Assembly: GCA_900544765.1 (NCBI GenBank)
Contig: UQWI01000001.1
Span: 310,001 to 374,000, forward strand
DNA: 64,000 nucleotides
Source of the DNA: an uncultured Eubacteriales bacterium
GTDB lineage: Bacteria; Bacillota; Clostridia; Oscillospirales; Oscillospiraceae
Direction of reading: 5' to 3'
Notes under the pieces: model-generated
Told to the model about the DNA's origin: nothing
The model's input: only the letters and a program-made list of their open reading frames with translations
The model's database searches: none
Translations under genes and position numbers: made by a program
In this document: positions 43,012-51,374 of the stretch, one piece after another
Layout: the number at the start of each line of letters is the position of its first letter
Numbering within the stretch: the first letter of the stretch is position 1

Positions 43012-43748
43012 TTCTTTATTCCCCCAAAGCGCCGGTCGCGGCGCTGAAACTCGGCGATGGCGGCGTCTATGTCCTCGCTGGTGAAGTCAGGCCAGAGCAC
43101 GTCTGTGAAGATTAGCTCCGAGTACGCGCTCTCCCACATGAGGAAGTTGGAAAGGCGCATTTCCCCCCCGGGACGGATTATCAAATCCGGGTCGGGTATT
43201 CCGGCGGAGAACATGTAGTTCGAAAAGCTCTCCTCCGTGAGCGTGGATACCTTACCGGCCTTGTAATCCTCGGCGAAGCGCATGGCGGCGCGGACAATCT
43301 CGTCACGCCCGCCGTAGTTGAGGCAGACGTTGGCCTGGAAGCCCTCGTAGTGTGTAGAGATATCCGCCGTCTCGTCTATGAGGTCACGCAGGTTCTTTGG
43401 CAATATTTCGGGGTCGCCGAGTATCTTGAGACGGATGTGGTCGCGCTCCATCGTGTCCACAGCCTCGCGCAGATACTTGCCCAGCAGGCCCATTATGGCG
43501 TCGACCTCCTCGCGCGGGCGCTTCCAGTTCTCCGTAGAGAAGGCGTAGACCGTGAGGTAATCTATTCCTATGTTCTTGCAGTATGTGGCGATGCGCCGGA
43601 AGGTCTCGGCGCCCGCAGCGTGACCGGCGGTGCGGGGCAGGCCGCGCCTTTTGGCCCAGCGGCCGTTGCCGTCGAGTATTATCGCAATATGGCGGGGGAG
43701 GTTTGCTGCCCCCTCCCCCGCCGCAGTAGCACTTTTAAACAGAGCCAT
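43008..43748 (-). CDS. uppS: Isoprenyl transferase (undecaprenyl diphosphate synthase)
   Basis: cis-Prenyltransferase that builds the C55 carrier from FPP and IPP. 246 residues: HIAIILDGNGRWAKRRGLPRTAGHAAG (catalytic Asp in the DGN motif), SFSTENWKRP equivalent (AFSTENWKRPREEV), and DLIIRPGGEMRLSNFLMWESAYSELIF at the C-terminal IPP site. One base separates it from frr. Confidence 0.96.
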   Translation of the reverse strand: MALFKSATAAGEGAANLPRHIAIILDGNGRWAKRRGLPRTAGHAAGAETFRRIATYCKNIGIDYLTVYAFSTENWKRPREEVDAIMGLLGKYLREAVDTMERDHIRLKILGDPEILPKNLRDLIDETADISTHYEGFQANVCLNYGGRDEIVRAAMRFAEDYKAGKVSTLTEESFSNYMFSAGIPDPDLIIRPGGEMRLSNFLMWESAYSELIFTDVLWPDFTSEDIDAAIAEFQRRDRRFGGIKK

Positions 43749-43749
43749 G

Positions 43750-44304
43750 TTAAATCTCGAAGAGCTCCTTCTCTTTCTTGTCGGCTATCTTGTCAATCTC
43801 CTTGATCCAGTCGTCGGTAATCTTCTGGAGATCCTTCTCGGCAATCTTGACGTCGTCCTCGGTCATCTCGCCGTTCTTCTTCTGGGTCTTGAAACTGTCC
43901 ATTGCGTCGCGGCGGATATTGCGGATTGCAACCTTCGCCTCCTCGGCGTACTTCTTGACCTGCTTGGCCAGCTCTTTCCTGCGCTCCTCGGTCAGCTGGG
44001 GGAACACCAGGCGGATGGCTATGCCGTCATTCTGAGGGTTGATGCCCAGCTCGCTGGCCAGGATGGCCTTCTCTATGCTCTTGAGCGTGGTCTTGTCCCA
44101 GGGCTGGATAAGCAGGCTTCTCGGGTCAGGCGTAGAGATATTCGCCAGCTGCTGTATCGGCGTCGGGACACCGTAGTAATCCACGGAAATCTGGTCGAGA
44201 ACGCCGGCATTGGCCCTGCCCGCGCGCACGCTGGCGAGGTTGGTGCTCAGGTTCTCCGAGGTTTTGCGCATTTTTGTTTCAAATTCTTCGTAACCAGTGG
44301 CCAT
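43750..44304 (-). CDS. frr: Ribosome recycling factor
   Basis: Splits post-termination ribosomes with EF-G. 184 residues from the second ATG (44304). AGGAGG lies 7 bases upstream of it and only one base before the first ATG (44310), so the inner start is preferred. Conserved features: LASVRAGRANAGVLDQISVDYYG and QNDGIAIRLVFPQLTEERRKELAKQVKK; ends in the long three-helix bundle. Follows pyrH as in most bacteria. Confidence 0.97.
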   Translation of the reverse strand: MATGYEEFETKMRKTSENLSTNLASVRAGRANAGVLDQISVDYYGVPTPIQQLANISTPDPRSLLIQPWDKTTLKSIEKAILASELGINPQNDGIAIRLVFPQLTEERRKELAKQVKKYAEEAKVAIRNIRRDAMDSFKTQKKNGEMTEDDVKIAEKDLQKITDDWIKEIDKIADKKEKELFEI

Positions 44305-44315
44305 TTTCATTCCTC

Positions 44316-45038
44316 CTATTTGGTGACTACCGTGCCAATTTTCTCGCCCAGCACGGCGCGGACTATATTTTCAGGGTCTTTGAGCTCAAAAACTATAACA
44401 GGTATCGAGTTGTCCATGGACAGGCTCGTCGCCGTGGTGTCCATGACGGCCAGGTGCTGCGCAAGCACCTCGTCATAGGTGATGGCGTCGTACTTGACCG
44501 CGTGGTCGTCGACCTTCGGGTCGGCGGAGTAAACGCCGTCGATATTCTTCGCAAGGAGTATGGCGTCGGCCTCAATCTCGGCCGCGCGCAGCACGGCGGC
44601 GGTGTCAGTCGAGAAATACGGGTTACCGGTGCCCGCACCGAAGAGCACGACGCGGCCCTTGCTCAGATGTCTCATGGCGCGCAGGCGGATATACGGCTCG
44701 GCGACGGCGCGCATCTCAATGGCGGTCTGGACGCGCACGTCTATGCCGTGCTGCTCCATGACGTCGGCCACGGCCAGGCAGTTCATGACTGTAGCGAGCA
44801 TGCCCATGTGGTCGGCCCGGGTGCGCTCAATCTTGCCGGAGCCGTCCTTGACCCCGCGCCAGAAGTTGCCGCCGCCGATTACGATGCCCACCTCCACGCC
44901 CAGCGCAAGGCACTTTTTGACCGCCTCGCACACGCTGGAGATGACGCCGAAGTCCAGGCCGGACTTCTTGTCCCCGGCGAGAGCCTCGCCGCTTATTTTT
45001 ATGAGCACGCGCTTATACACAGGTTTTTTCTCGTCCAT
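44316..45038 (-). CDS. pyrH: Uridylate kinase (UMP kinase)
   Basis: Phosphorylates UMP to UDP; hexameric and allosterically controlled by GTP/UTP in bacteria. 240 residues from the ATG at 45038 (AGGGGGAAGAGT upstream); an extension to 45146 is not family-like. Motifs: [40 protein letters not shown] and [17 protein letters not shown]. First gene of the eight-gene block running through polC. Confidence 0.96.
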   Translation of the reverse strand: MDEKKPVYKRVLIKISGEALAGDKKSGLDFGVISSVCEAVKKCLALGVEVGIVIGGGNFWRGVKDGSGKIERTRADHMGMLATVMNCLAVADVMEQHGIDVRVQTAIEMRAVAEPYIRLRAMRHLSKGRVVLFGAGTGNPYFSTDTAAVLRAAEIEADAILLAKNIDGVYSADPKVDDHAVKYDAITYDEVLAQHLAVMDTTATSLSMDNSIPVIVFELKDPENIVRAVLGEKIGTVVTK

Positions 45039-45127
45039 ACTCTTCCCCCTAGAAGCTTTATTCTCTGCCGCGTATTTTAATATACCCGGAAGGCAAATAA
45101 AAGCCGGATATTGTAAACTTTTCTCCC

Positions 45128-45153
45128 GTGGACAAATTTGCTGCATTGTCCAC
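45128..45153. promoter_or_regulatory. Inverted repeat in pyrH-spoIIGA divergent gap
   Basis: GTGGACAA (45128-45135) and TTGTCCAC (45146-45153), 10 bp apart. It lies 75 bp before spoIIGA and 90 bp before pyrH. Not a consensus Spo0A box. Binding protein unknown. Confidence 0.4.
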
Positions 45154-45227
45154 GCGCACAGGTGTCATTTAATTATAGCAAAAGATATGCGCCTTGTAAA
45201 TGACAACATCCGCGCCCGGACGGGTGT

Positions 45228-46067
45228 ATGCTTGTTTGCGTGGACACGATATACGTTGACAGCCTCTTTGCGCTGAACCTAATAGCCGACTACCTGCTCC
45301 TGCTCGTGGGGGCGCGAGTCTCCGGCGCGGTCATACACCGGCTGCGCATCGCAGCGGCAGCGGTGGTGGGCGCAGCCTATTCTGTGGCTGCTGTGGTGCC
45401 GGAGTGGGGATTTCTAACCAGTCCATTGCCCAAAATAGCCCTCGGAGTGGGGATGTGTCTCATTTCCTACGGCGCTGAGCGGAAGTTTTGGCGCTGCTGC
45501 GGCACTTTTTTCGCCGTGTCCGCCCTCTTCGGCGGAGCGGTGTGGGCCGCCGGGATGCTCGCCGGTACGCAGGGCGTTTACGGCGCCTACGTCCCCGTGT
45601 CGTGGAGGGCACTGGTGCTGAGCTTCGGCATATGCTACGCCGCCGTCTCTCTGCTCTTCCGCCGCACACTTGCAAAGCGCTCGCGGCACATCGCGTCGAT
45701 GGAGGTGACGCTGGAAGGCAGGGCCGCGGCGCTCCGGGCGCTGGAGGACACGGGGAACGCGCTGGCCGACCCGGTGTCGGGCAGGCCGGTCATCGTCGCA
45801 GACGCGCAGGCCCTCGCGCCGCTGCTGGGCGTAAATATCCCGCCCGGCGACGCCGCGGGCGCGGTGGAAGCGCTTTCGCGGGTACCGGGGCTTGAGAAGC
45901 GAGCAGTGCTCATCCCCTACCGCGCGGTCGGCACCTCTTTGGGGATGCTGGCGGCATTCCGCCCGGACTCGCTGAAGCTGGACGGCGCCGCCGTCGACGC
46001 TCTCGTCGCGCTCGGTGAGGTGAGGGGCGAAGAGTACGAGGCAATCGCGCCCGAATCCGTATTTTAA
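45228..46067 (+). CDS. spoIIGA: Sigma-E processing peptidase SpoIIGA
   Basis: Membrane aspartic protease that activates pro-sigma-E in the mother cell during sporulation. 279 residues: five N-terminal membrane segments (about 8-140, beginning [22 protein letters not shown]) and a C-terminal protease domain with the DTG motif ([19 protein letters not shown], near residue 180). Directly followed by its substrate sigE (14-bp gap). The weak upstream RBS is usual for this gene. Confidence 0.95.
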   Translation: MLVCVDTIYVDSLFALNLIADYLLLLVGARVSGAVIHRLRIAAAAVVGAAYSVAAVVPEWGFLTSPLPKIALGVGMCLISYGAERKFWRCCGTFFAVSALFGGAVWAAGMLAGTQGVYGAYVPVSWRALVLSFGICYAAVSLLFRRTLAKRSRHIASMEVTLEGRAAALRALEDTGNALADPVSGRPVIVADAQALAPLLGVNIPPGDAAGAVEALSRVPGLEKRAVLIPYRAVGTSLGMLAAFRPDSLKLDGAAVDALVALGEVRGEEYEAIAPESVF

Positions 46068-46081
46068 ACAGGAGGTATGAT

Positions 46082-46789
46082 ATGAAGCTGACTCTCACCG
46101 CACTTTTAGAGGCGATACGCCGGTTTTTCAAAAGTGAATCCATACACTACATAGGCGGCAGCGACACCCTCCCGCCACCGCTGCCGCGTGAGCAGGAGGC
46201 CGAGGCCATTGCCGCGCTGGACGCCGGCGATGAGGACGCGAAGTCGCGGCTAATCGAGCACAACCTGCGCCTGGTGGTCTACATAGCGCGCCGTTTTGAG
46301 AACACCGGCGTAAACATCGAGGACCTGATATCCATCGGCACCATAGGGCTTATCAAAGCCATCAACACCTTCAACAGCGGCAAGAGCATCAAGCTTGCCA
46401 CCTACGCCTCGCGCTGCATTGAGAATGAGATACTCATGTACCTGCGCAAAAACAACGCGGTGCGCGGCGAGATAAGCATAGACGAGCCGTTAAACACCGA
46501 CTACGACGGAAACGAACTGCTGCTCAGCGACATACTCGGCACGGACGCCGACGAGGTCATCCGCCCGCTCGAGGACGACGCCGACCGCGAAATGCTGCAC
46601 ATTGCAATCGACACCCTCTCCGAGCGCGAAAAGCGCATCATACTCCTGCGCTACGGCTTTATCGGCGGCGCGGAGTACACCCAGAAGGAGGTGGCCAGCC
46701 TGCTCGGCATATCGCAGAGCTATATCTCGAGGTTGGAAAAACGCATAATAGAGCGCCTGCGCTGCGAAATGGTCAAGCTGGCGCAGTAA
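46082..46789 (+). CDS. sigE: Sporulation sigma factor SigE (pro-sigma-E)
   Basis: Mother-cell-specific early sporulation sigma. 235 residues: an N-terminal pro-sequence (about 1-27, including [14 protein letters not shown], the site cleaved by SpoIIGA), region 2 ([36 protein letters not shown]), and region 4 with the helix-turn-helix ([28 protein letters not shown]). AGGAGGTATGAT upstream. sigG, often next, is not found here. Confidence 0.96.
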   Translation: MKLTLTALLEAIRRFFKSESIHYIGGSDTLPPPLPREQEAEAIAALDAGDEDAKSRLIEHNLRLVVYIARRFENTGVNIEDLISIGTIGLIKAINTFNSGKSIKLATYASRCIENEILMYLRKNNAVRGEISIDEPLNTDYDGNELLLSDILGTDADEVIRPLEDDADREMLHIAIDTLSEREKRIILLRYGFIGGAEYTQKEVASLLGISQSYISRLEKRIIERLRCEMVKLAQ

Positions 46790-46791
46790 AG

Positions 46792-46826
46792 AGCATCGCC
46801 GCCCGCACGGGCGGCGATGCTCTTTT
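46792..46826 (+). terminator. Intrinsic terminator of spoIIGA-sigE
   Basis: AGCATCGCCGCCC / GGGCGGCGATGCT, 13-bp perfect arms, 4-nt loop, CTTTT tail. Confidence 0.9.
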
Positions 46827-46929
46827 GCGTTGTGCCGCAATCCAGCCTCATCTGAAGCCGTCCTTCAGCGGATGCTTCCAAAAGCTTTCGGACAGCGCCG
46901 GACGCCTCCCCCATACTCCCGCGCTGCAT

Positions 46930-47346
46930 CTAATCCATATCTATTTCCTTGCCGTCAAGCAGGACGTCCCCGTTTGGTTTATATGTGAGCACATTGTGGA
47001 GGTCGCCTTCCCAGTAATCTACAGTCACGCTGCCATCACTGGTCTGCTCGATTGCAAGCAGGTTTACCAGCCCCGGCGCAAGCTCATCGCAGTAGAGTAT
47101 GTGCCCGTCCTCGACGCTGAAGCTCACGAAACCGTCCACCTCCGTCCCGACAGAACGGAACAGCATCAAATCCTCGGCTATGTCGTCCTCCGTCACCTCG
47201 TCCGAAGGCGAGGCCGACATTAGTTCCGCCGCCTTCTGTTTCGCAGCTTCATCAGGCATAGACGCCATCAGCGCAGAGCGCGCCCCGCAGGCCGTGAGCG
47301 TCAGCAGCACAAGCACGAGCGCTATGTATTTGACTGCCTTTTTCAT
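46930..47346 (-). CDS. Small lipoprotein of unknown function
   Basis: 138 residues from the ATG at 47346 (GGAGTGAGGACA upstream). Lipoprotein signal with lipobox LTAC (Cys near 20). The mature part contains SPSDEVTEDDIAEDLMLFRSVGTEVDGFVSFSVEDGHILYCDELAPG and ends TYKPNGDVLLDGKEIDMD; no family recognised. It belongs to a run of small minus-strand genes (46930-49858) encoding membrane or secreted proteins, none of which has a clear function. Confidence 0.7.
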   Translation of the reverse strand: MKKAVKYIALVLVLLTLTACGARSALMASMPDEAAKQKAAELMSASPSDEVTEDDIAEDLMLFRSVGTEVDGFVSFSVEDGHILYCDELAPGLVNLLAIEQTSDGSVTVDYWEGDLHNVLTYKPNGDVLLDGKEIDMD

Positions 47347-47399
47347 TGTCCTCACTCCAAGCACATTTTGCATACCGCCAGAAAATGCAGGCGGTATTT

Positions 47400-47834
47400 T
47401 CAACTGTCAATCCTGCTGAGCGTTATGCTGCCCTCTCCGTCCAGAAGGCCCTGCGAGGCTTCCTTATCCGTCGGCGTCATTATCAGCGTGTGGTCGTTCG
47501 GCATGCGATACCGGAAGCTGAATGAATACTCCACGATTCCTCCCTCATCCAGCAAGTACAAGCTCATAGGCCGCACTCTGTCCAGTGAGAACGTACCTAT
47601 CCCGGCATCGTATGTCTTTCCGTCGTAAACGACAGATACGTCACAGGTGTTCACCTCACCGTACCCGCCGTCACTGCCGACTCTGACGGTTATATTACCG
47701 CTCTCCGTCGTCCAGGTCGTATCCGGCTGGGTATACGGAAAGTGCGCGGCCCTGTAGTCCAGATTGAGGCATGACAGGGTGTATACCGCTATCCAGAACA
47801 CAAGCAGCACCAGCGCGAGGCCGTAAGAGCTCAC
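47400..47834 (-). CDS. Single-pass membrane protein of unknown function
   Basis: 144 residues from a GTG at 47834 that overlaps the stop of the small gene upstream (GTGA), implying coupling. One transmembrane segment near the N-terminus (SYGLALVLLVFWIAVYTLSCL), then an extracytoplasmic beta-rich domain (TWTTESGNITVRVGSDGGYGEVNTCDVSVVYDGKTYDAGIGTF). Longer upstream starts exist (to 47957), but they run across the small ORF in another frame and have no RBS. No domain recognised. Confidence 0.65.
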   Translation of the reverse strand: MSSYGLALVLLVFWIAVYTLSCLNLDYRAAHFPYTQPDTTWTTESGNITVRVGSDGGYGEVNTCDVSVVYDGKTYDAGIGTFSLDRVRPMSLYLLDEGGIVEYSFSFRYRMPNDHTLIMTPTDKEASQGLLDGEGSITLSRIDS

Positions 47835-47932
47835 GCGCTCAAGCTTACCGCGTTTTTTAAGACTGCAAACAGCGCAATCAGCAGCACACTTATGACGACT
47901 GCCGGTATGATAATCACGCTCAGGTATACCAT
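47831..47932 (-). CDS. 33-residue transmembrane microprotein
   Basis: Short frame starting MVYLSVIIIPAVVISVLL and ending KNAVSLSA, essentially one membrane helix. It has the best Shine-Dalgarno sequence in this patch (AGGAGG, five bases before the ATG at 47932), and its TGA overlaps the GTG start of the following membrane-protein gene. Function unknown. Possibly a subunit or a translational leader for the downstream gene. Confidence 0.6.
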   Translation of the reverse strand: MVYLSVIIIPAVVISVLLIALFAVLKNAVSLSA

Positions 47933-48028
47933 CGCTGCCTCCTAACGCGCCGGGCATTTCAGCTTTGCTCAGCGCCCCAGCTGTAATACATGCCTCTGCC
48001 TATCTCAAGGCCGTTCAGCTCGGCGGGG

Positions 48029-48613
48029 TCAATACACCATCGGAAGCTCGATGTCATAGTCCCTGCTGTAGCCGCCGCAGTTCACCGTGAAGTTTATATA
48101 TGCCCGACCGACTACAGCTGCGCTTTCACCAGGCTCAAAATCATATGAGCTGGACAGCCAAAGTTCTTTTATAACCGCATCCCTGCCGTTCACATAGTCC
48201 TGCTCCGTCACAGGGACAGATATTCTTCCTCTCTCATCCAAATCATGAGCGAAATCGTAGGACAGGCCCATGTTTTCATCGAGCGCAGCCTCAATTCCCA
48301 CCTTGGATATACGCGGCTCCGGTACCAAAAGCGGTCTGTCGCCATACCAGCTGTTATTGGTGAAAATCTCTATTACAAGCTTTATACCGCGGCCCACGTT
48401 GTCCAGATAAGTGTAAGCCTCCGGGGTAAAGTTCCCTCCGGAGAAGCTCACAGTCTCGCCGGTGAATAGCCGTTCGGCATATATACTGCCATTATCCAGC
48501 TCCGGCGGGAGCTCGTCGCTGACCCGCCAACCGTTCCACCAATCCGAAAACGCGCCGATGGCCGTGACAAGCACAAGCACGAGCACGAGTATTATCACCT
48601 GCCATCGGCGCAT
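48029..48613 (-). CDS. Membrane-anchored protein of unknown function
   Basis: 194 residues. N-terminal membrane anchor (RRWQVIILVLVLVLVTAIGAF, 2-22), then an extracytoplasmic domain that opens WWNGWRVSDELPPELDNGSIYAERLFTGETV and appears beta-rich (KLVIEIFTNNSWYGDRPLLVPEPRISKVG; VVGRAYINFTVNCGGYSRDYDIELP). No family match known to me. Member of the 46930-49858 small-gene run; probably co-transcribed with the microprotein gene downstream. Confidence 0.7.
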   Translation of the reverse strand: MRRWQVIILVLVLVLVTAIGAFSDWWNGWRVSDELPPELDNGSIYAERLFTGETVSFSGGNFTPEAYTYLDNVGRGIKLVIEIFTNNSWYGDRPLLVPEPRISKVGIEAALDENMGLSYDFAHDLDERGRISVPVTEQDYVNGRDAVIKELWLSSSYDFEPGESAAVVGRAYINFTVNCGGYSRDYDIELPMVY

Positions 48614-48695
48614 TCATCTCACCTCTCAGTTTTGCCTGCCGCCCGCATTTGCGAACGCATCCTTGAGGATGTAAACGCAATCAGCGGGGTATTTG

Positions 48696-48989
48696 TCACT
48701 CCGCGCCTCGCTCGAACCGCATCACGGACAAATCTGTAATCAGGCCCGAGATATCCAGCTCGGGCATCGAGCCCATGTATGTAGTGGCTATGCGCTGCAT
48801 ATCGCGGAACGTGCTCTCATCTATGCTGGATATTTCAATATCCAGCATCTGCTCCATATACTCTAACTCCTCCGGGTACTGTTCAAATATCCCCGCGAGC
48901 TCGTCCTCAGTCAGAGCCACTTCCCGGCCGCAGGCCGGCAAAGCCAGAAGCAGTAGCATCGCCAGAATAAGTACAGATACCTTTTTCAA
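48696..48989 (-). CDS. Short lipoprotein, paralogous to N-terminal domain of next gene
   Basis: About 97 residues from a TTG at 48989 (AGGAAGGTG upstream; a GTG at 48998 or ATG at 49019 are alternatives). Lipobox LPAC. The mature region DELAGIFEQYPEELEYMEQMLDIEISSIDESTFRDMQRIA lines up with DEIFAVYSSEVELVESIYNESITELTPYTYKMLQTEA in the protein at 49043-49858, so the two share a helical secreted domain. This protein lacks the second domain of its neighbour. Confidence 0.7.
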   Translation of the reverse strand: MKKVSVLILAMLLLLALPACGREVALTEDELAGIFEQYPEELEYMEQMLDIEISSIDESTFRDMQRIATTYMGSMPELDISGLITDLSVMRFERGAE

Positions 48990-49042
48990 AGCTTTCACCT
49001 TCCTGGATTGAAGAATCAATACACTTTATATCTTAGTAAAAT

Positions 49043-49858
49043 TCAATCCACAAAATATTCGGGATGTTCCTCAATTGCATCTTCAAGGTTTGTCAGTCCA
49101 TACCCTGCGTAGAATGTATTAGAATTTAGCTTCTGAACTTTAAAAAATGAACCATTATAATTCATCAAGGTGGTAAATGGTGCGGTAGCCACGTCTACAA
49201 TTCTTGTCTCTGAAAAACGTCCAACTGGATTTCCAGTCCAAGAATCAATCAGGTCATATTCATAATCGATAATAGTTCCGCTCATAACAGCAAACGCAAG
49301 CCTATGTGTAGCGTCAGTGCCATCTGTTAGAGTTTCATACGGGTTTGGGCCATTGACTGTAACACTAACTTCCCCAGAAACGCCCGCACTCAATGTAAAG
49401 CCTTTGAAGTCTCTAGATATTTGAATATCCATATTAAAAGTTTCTGTCACTGATGATTCTTCTGAAACCATTCCGCCATAGTCCCCCTTTAGAGGGCCAT
49501 AAGGCTGAATGACTGTTATTGTTGCATTACCAGGCATATACCGTGCCATACTTTGGCTAGCTTCAAAATGTTTTACTGCAAGTTCTGTCATAAACTCCGA
49601 AAACTTATAGTTTTCATTATTTATAAACCTTGTTGCCTCTGTTTGAAGCATTTTATAAGTATATGGCGTCAGTTCCGTAATACTTTCATTATAAATACTC
49701 TCAACCAACTCTACTTCGCTTGAGTAAACAGCGAATATTTCATCTGTAACAGATGTTGGAAGCAACAATGTTTCATCTTCCGAGTCCGCTAACGCCACTG
49801 TTCCGAGGGACAAGCACATGGCGAAAACCAGGAGCAGGCTTATGAGTTTTTTCTTCAT
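49043..49858 (-). CDS. Secreted two-domain protein of unknown function, AT-rich gene
   Basis: 271 residues. Signal peptide (1-24, ending TVALADS). N-terminal helical domain (about 30-100) paralogous to the protein at 48696-48989, then a beta-rich domain (about 105-271; NATITVIQPYGPLKGDYGG, AGVSGEVSVTVNGPNPYETL). Base composition is clearly more AT-rich than the surroundings and rare-codon use differs, a sign of recent acquisition. RBS AAAGGAGAAAAAG precedes the ATG. Not a recognised toxin or adhesin. Confidence 0.75.
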   Translation of the reverse strand: MKKKLISLLLVFAMCLSLGTVALADSEDETLLLPTSVTDEIFAVYSSEVELVESIYNESITELTPYTYKMLQTEATRFINNENYKFSEFMTELAVKHFEASQSMARYMPGNATITVIQPYGPLKGDYGGMVSEESSVTETFNMDIQISRDFKGFTLSAGVSGEVSVTVNGPNPYETLTDGTDATHRLAFAVMSGTIIDYEYDLIDSWTGNPVGRFSETRIVDVATAPFTTLMNYNGSFFKVQKLNSNTFYAGYGLTNLEDAIEEHPEYFVD

Positions 49859-50087
49859 TTCTTTTTCTCCTTTCTGATTTTACCAGATTCCCCTATAGCT
49901 GTCCAGTCAAATTTCTAAATTTCCGCGCGTATAGGCATCACCCCTTTGTTGGTTTTGCTTATCTGTATATTACATTACAATATGTTATTGCTATTGTCAA
50001 TAGAAATTTCAAATTTATTCTGCATACCCTTTATTTTTCTTAAGCAGCTTATATTGCAAAGAATATAAAAAAACTTTGAAAATACTA

Positions 50088-50116
50088 TTGACTTCATCAT
50101 AGCGTTGTGGTATCTT
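50088..50116 (+). promoter_or_regulatory. Promoter of padR-HAAS operon
   Basis: TTGACT (50088-50093), 17 bp, TATCTT (50111-50116), 20 bp before the padR start. In the same gap the minus strand has a TTGACA near 49994-49999 that could drive the divergent secreted-protein gene, with a poor -10. Confidence 0.6.
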
Positions 50117-50135
50117 TTACCTAGAGGTTGTTGCA

Positions 50136-50498
50136 ATGACTAAAGAAAACAGTGGACACAGTTTTGAAGCGTTTTATAAGCGCGCAACCAGCCCGCTTGT
50201 TGTGCTCAGACTGCTTGGTGAAAAGCCCATGTACGGCTATGAAATCACGCAGGAAATGAAAAAGCGCAGCGACGGGAAATACACTATTTCTATCCTTTAC
50301 CCCGTGCTGTACCGTCTGATAGAACAGGGGTACATCAAGGAGGACAGGACGGAAGTGGTGGGCGGCCGCGCAAGGACCTACTACGCCATAACGCCGGAAG
50401 GCACGGCGTATTTCAAAAAGACATTGAAGGAGTACTACACGATTTCGTTTGTCTTTGACGGCTTGATGGGGGGCTATGCCGATGAGCAGGACGGTTGA
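50136..50498 (+). CDS. PadR-family transcriptional regulator
   Basis: 120 residues with a winged-helix domain: RATSPLVVLRLLGEKPMYGYEITQEMKKRSDGKYTISILYPVLYRLIEQGYIKEDRTEVVGGRARTYYAITPEGTAYF. This matches PadR of the small subclass 2. Such regulators commonly repress their own operon, which here includes a HAAS-domain membrane protein and a secreted-protein gene. Followed with overlap by the HAAS gene. Confidence 0.93.
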   Translation: MTKENSGHSFEAFYKRATSPLVVLRLLGEKPMYGYEITQEMKKRSDGKYTISILYPVLYRLIEQGYIKEDRTEVVGGRARTYYAITPEGTAYFKKTLKEYYTISFVFDGLMGGYADEQDG

Positions 50499-50862
50499 GA
50501 GCTATCTCAAGTGCGTTCGCAGGAAACTCTGTGCCGGGTCCAAGACCAAGGACGAGTTAATTCAGGGCCTGCGCAGCGAGCTTATCGAGCTGGGTGACGA
50601 GCCCAGTTACGACGACCTGATAAGCACATTCGGTACCCCCTCTCAGGTTGCCGCGGAGCTGCAAAGCTCTGTGGGCGAAACTGAGGCCTATTCCGCAAGG
50701 TCTTTCTCGAAACGCGTCGCCGTAACATTTGGCGTTATCGCGGCAGTGCTCGTTGTGACATTGGCATCGTACATGCTGTACGTTAGCAATGTCACAGCTG
50801 ATTATTACGCAATTTCTGATGAAATAATTGTTGCTGACGACTATCCATTAATCGAGGCTTAA
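50482..50862 (+). CDS. HAAS (DUF1700-like) membrane protein
   Basis: 126 residues (or 128 from the ATG at 50476). N-terminal helical HAAS domain (VESYLKCVRRKLCAGSKTKDELIQGLRSELIELGDEPSYDDLISTFGTPSQVAAELQSS) plus one membrane segment (about 80-102, VAVTFGVIAAVLVVTLASYMLYV) and a short acidic outer tail. padR and HAAS genes are coupled in Firmicutes, and the HAAS protein is thought to tune PadR. Overlaps the padR end by 17 bp. Confidence 0.88.
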   Translation: MSRTVESYLKCVRRKLCAGSKTKDELIQGLRSELIELGDEPSYDDLISTFGTPSQVAAELQSSVGETEAYSARSFSKRVAVTFGVIAAVLVVTLASYMLYVSNVTADYYAISDEIIVADDYPLIEA

Positions 50863-50864
50863 AA

Positions 50865-51311
50865 ATGAAAAAAGTAATTTCTTTGCTTTGAGCTCTAGTT
50901 GCATTGTTCTCTTGCCTATCTGCAACTGCTTTTGCGGACGATGACATTATATATTTGGATGACGGCTATTACATTGTGTATACTCTTGAACAAGAAGCAG
51001 TCATTCAGCCCAACAGTGTAAATGAGACTCGTGTCGTCAAGGGCAGTAGAACAGGTTATCTTTATAATTCCAGCGATGAGATGATGGCTTCTGTCACTCT
51101 AAACGCTACTTTCCAATATGATGGCGCCAGTGCCGAAGCCACAAAAGCCACCTATAATTACCACGTTTACGCTGATGATTGGCGTTTTGATTCCGGCCAG
51201 TCTTATTGCAGCGGAAATCAGGCAATAGCCAGAGTTGTATTTAATGCACCTGTAATTGATAAAGCGCTCACTGTTACCATCACTTGCAGCCCAGATGGTG
51301 AGCTTTCCTAA
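50865..51311 (+). pseudogene. Small secreted protein gene with TGA in the signal peptide
   Basis: The frame starts MKKVISLL, meets TGA at 50889-50891, and continues ALVALFSCLSATAFADDD, a complete signal peptide if the TGA were Trp (TGG). The mature part (about 120 residues; SRTGYLYNSSDEMMASVTLNATFQYDGASAEATKATYNYHVYADDW) resembles small beta-sandwich exported proteins of gut Clostridia. A downstream TTG at 50904 would lose the basic start of the signal and has no RBS. Probably a nonsense allele. Third gene of the padR operon and AT-rich. Confidence 0.75.
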
Positions 51312-51330
51312 CAAATAACAACAAAAAAAG

Positions 51331-51360
51331 AAAACCCCCGGACGAAAGTCCGGGGGTTTT
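51331..51360. terminator. Bidirectional intrinsic terminator
   Basis: AAAACCCCCGGAC-GAAA-GTCCGGGGGTTTT between the padR operon and the convergent phosphate genes, with a T-run on the minus side as well (51321-51329). Confidence 0.93.
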
Positions 51361-51374
51361 GTGCTGTCTGTTTA

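Noticed and set aside
47959..48057. A 32-codon frame starting MTSSFRWCIDPAEL that overlaps the 3-prime end of the gene at 48029-48613.
   Set aside because: It could be a displaced C-terminus of that gene (frameshift), but there is no RBS and no homologue known to decide; not listed as a gene.
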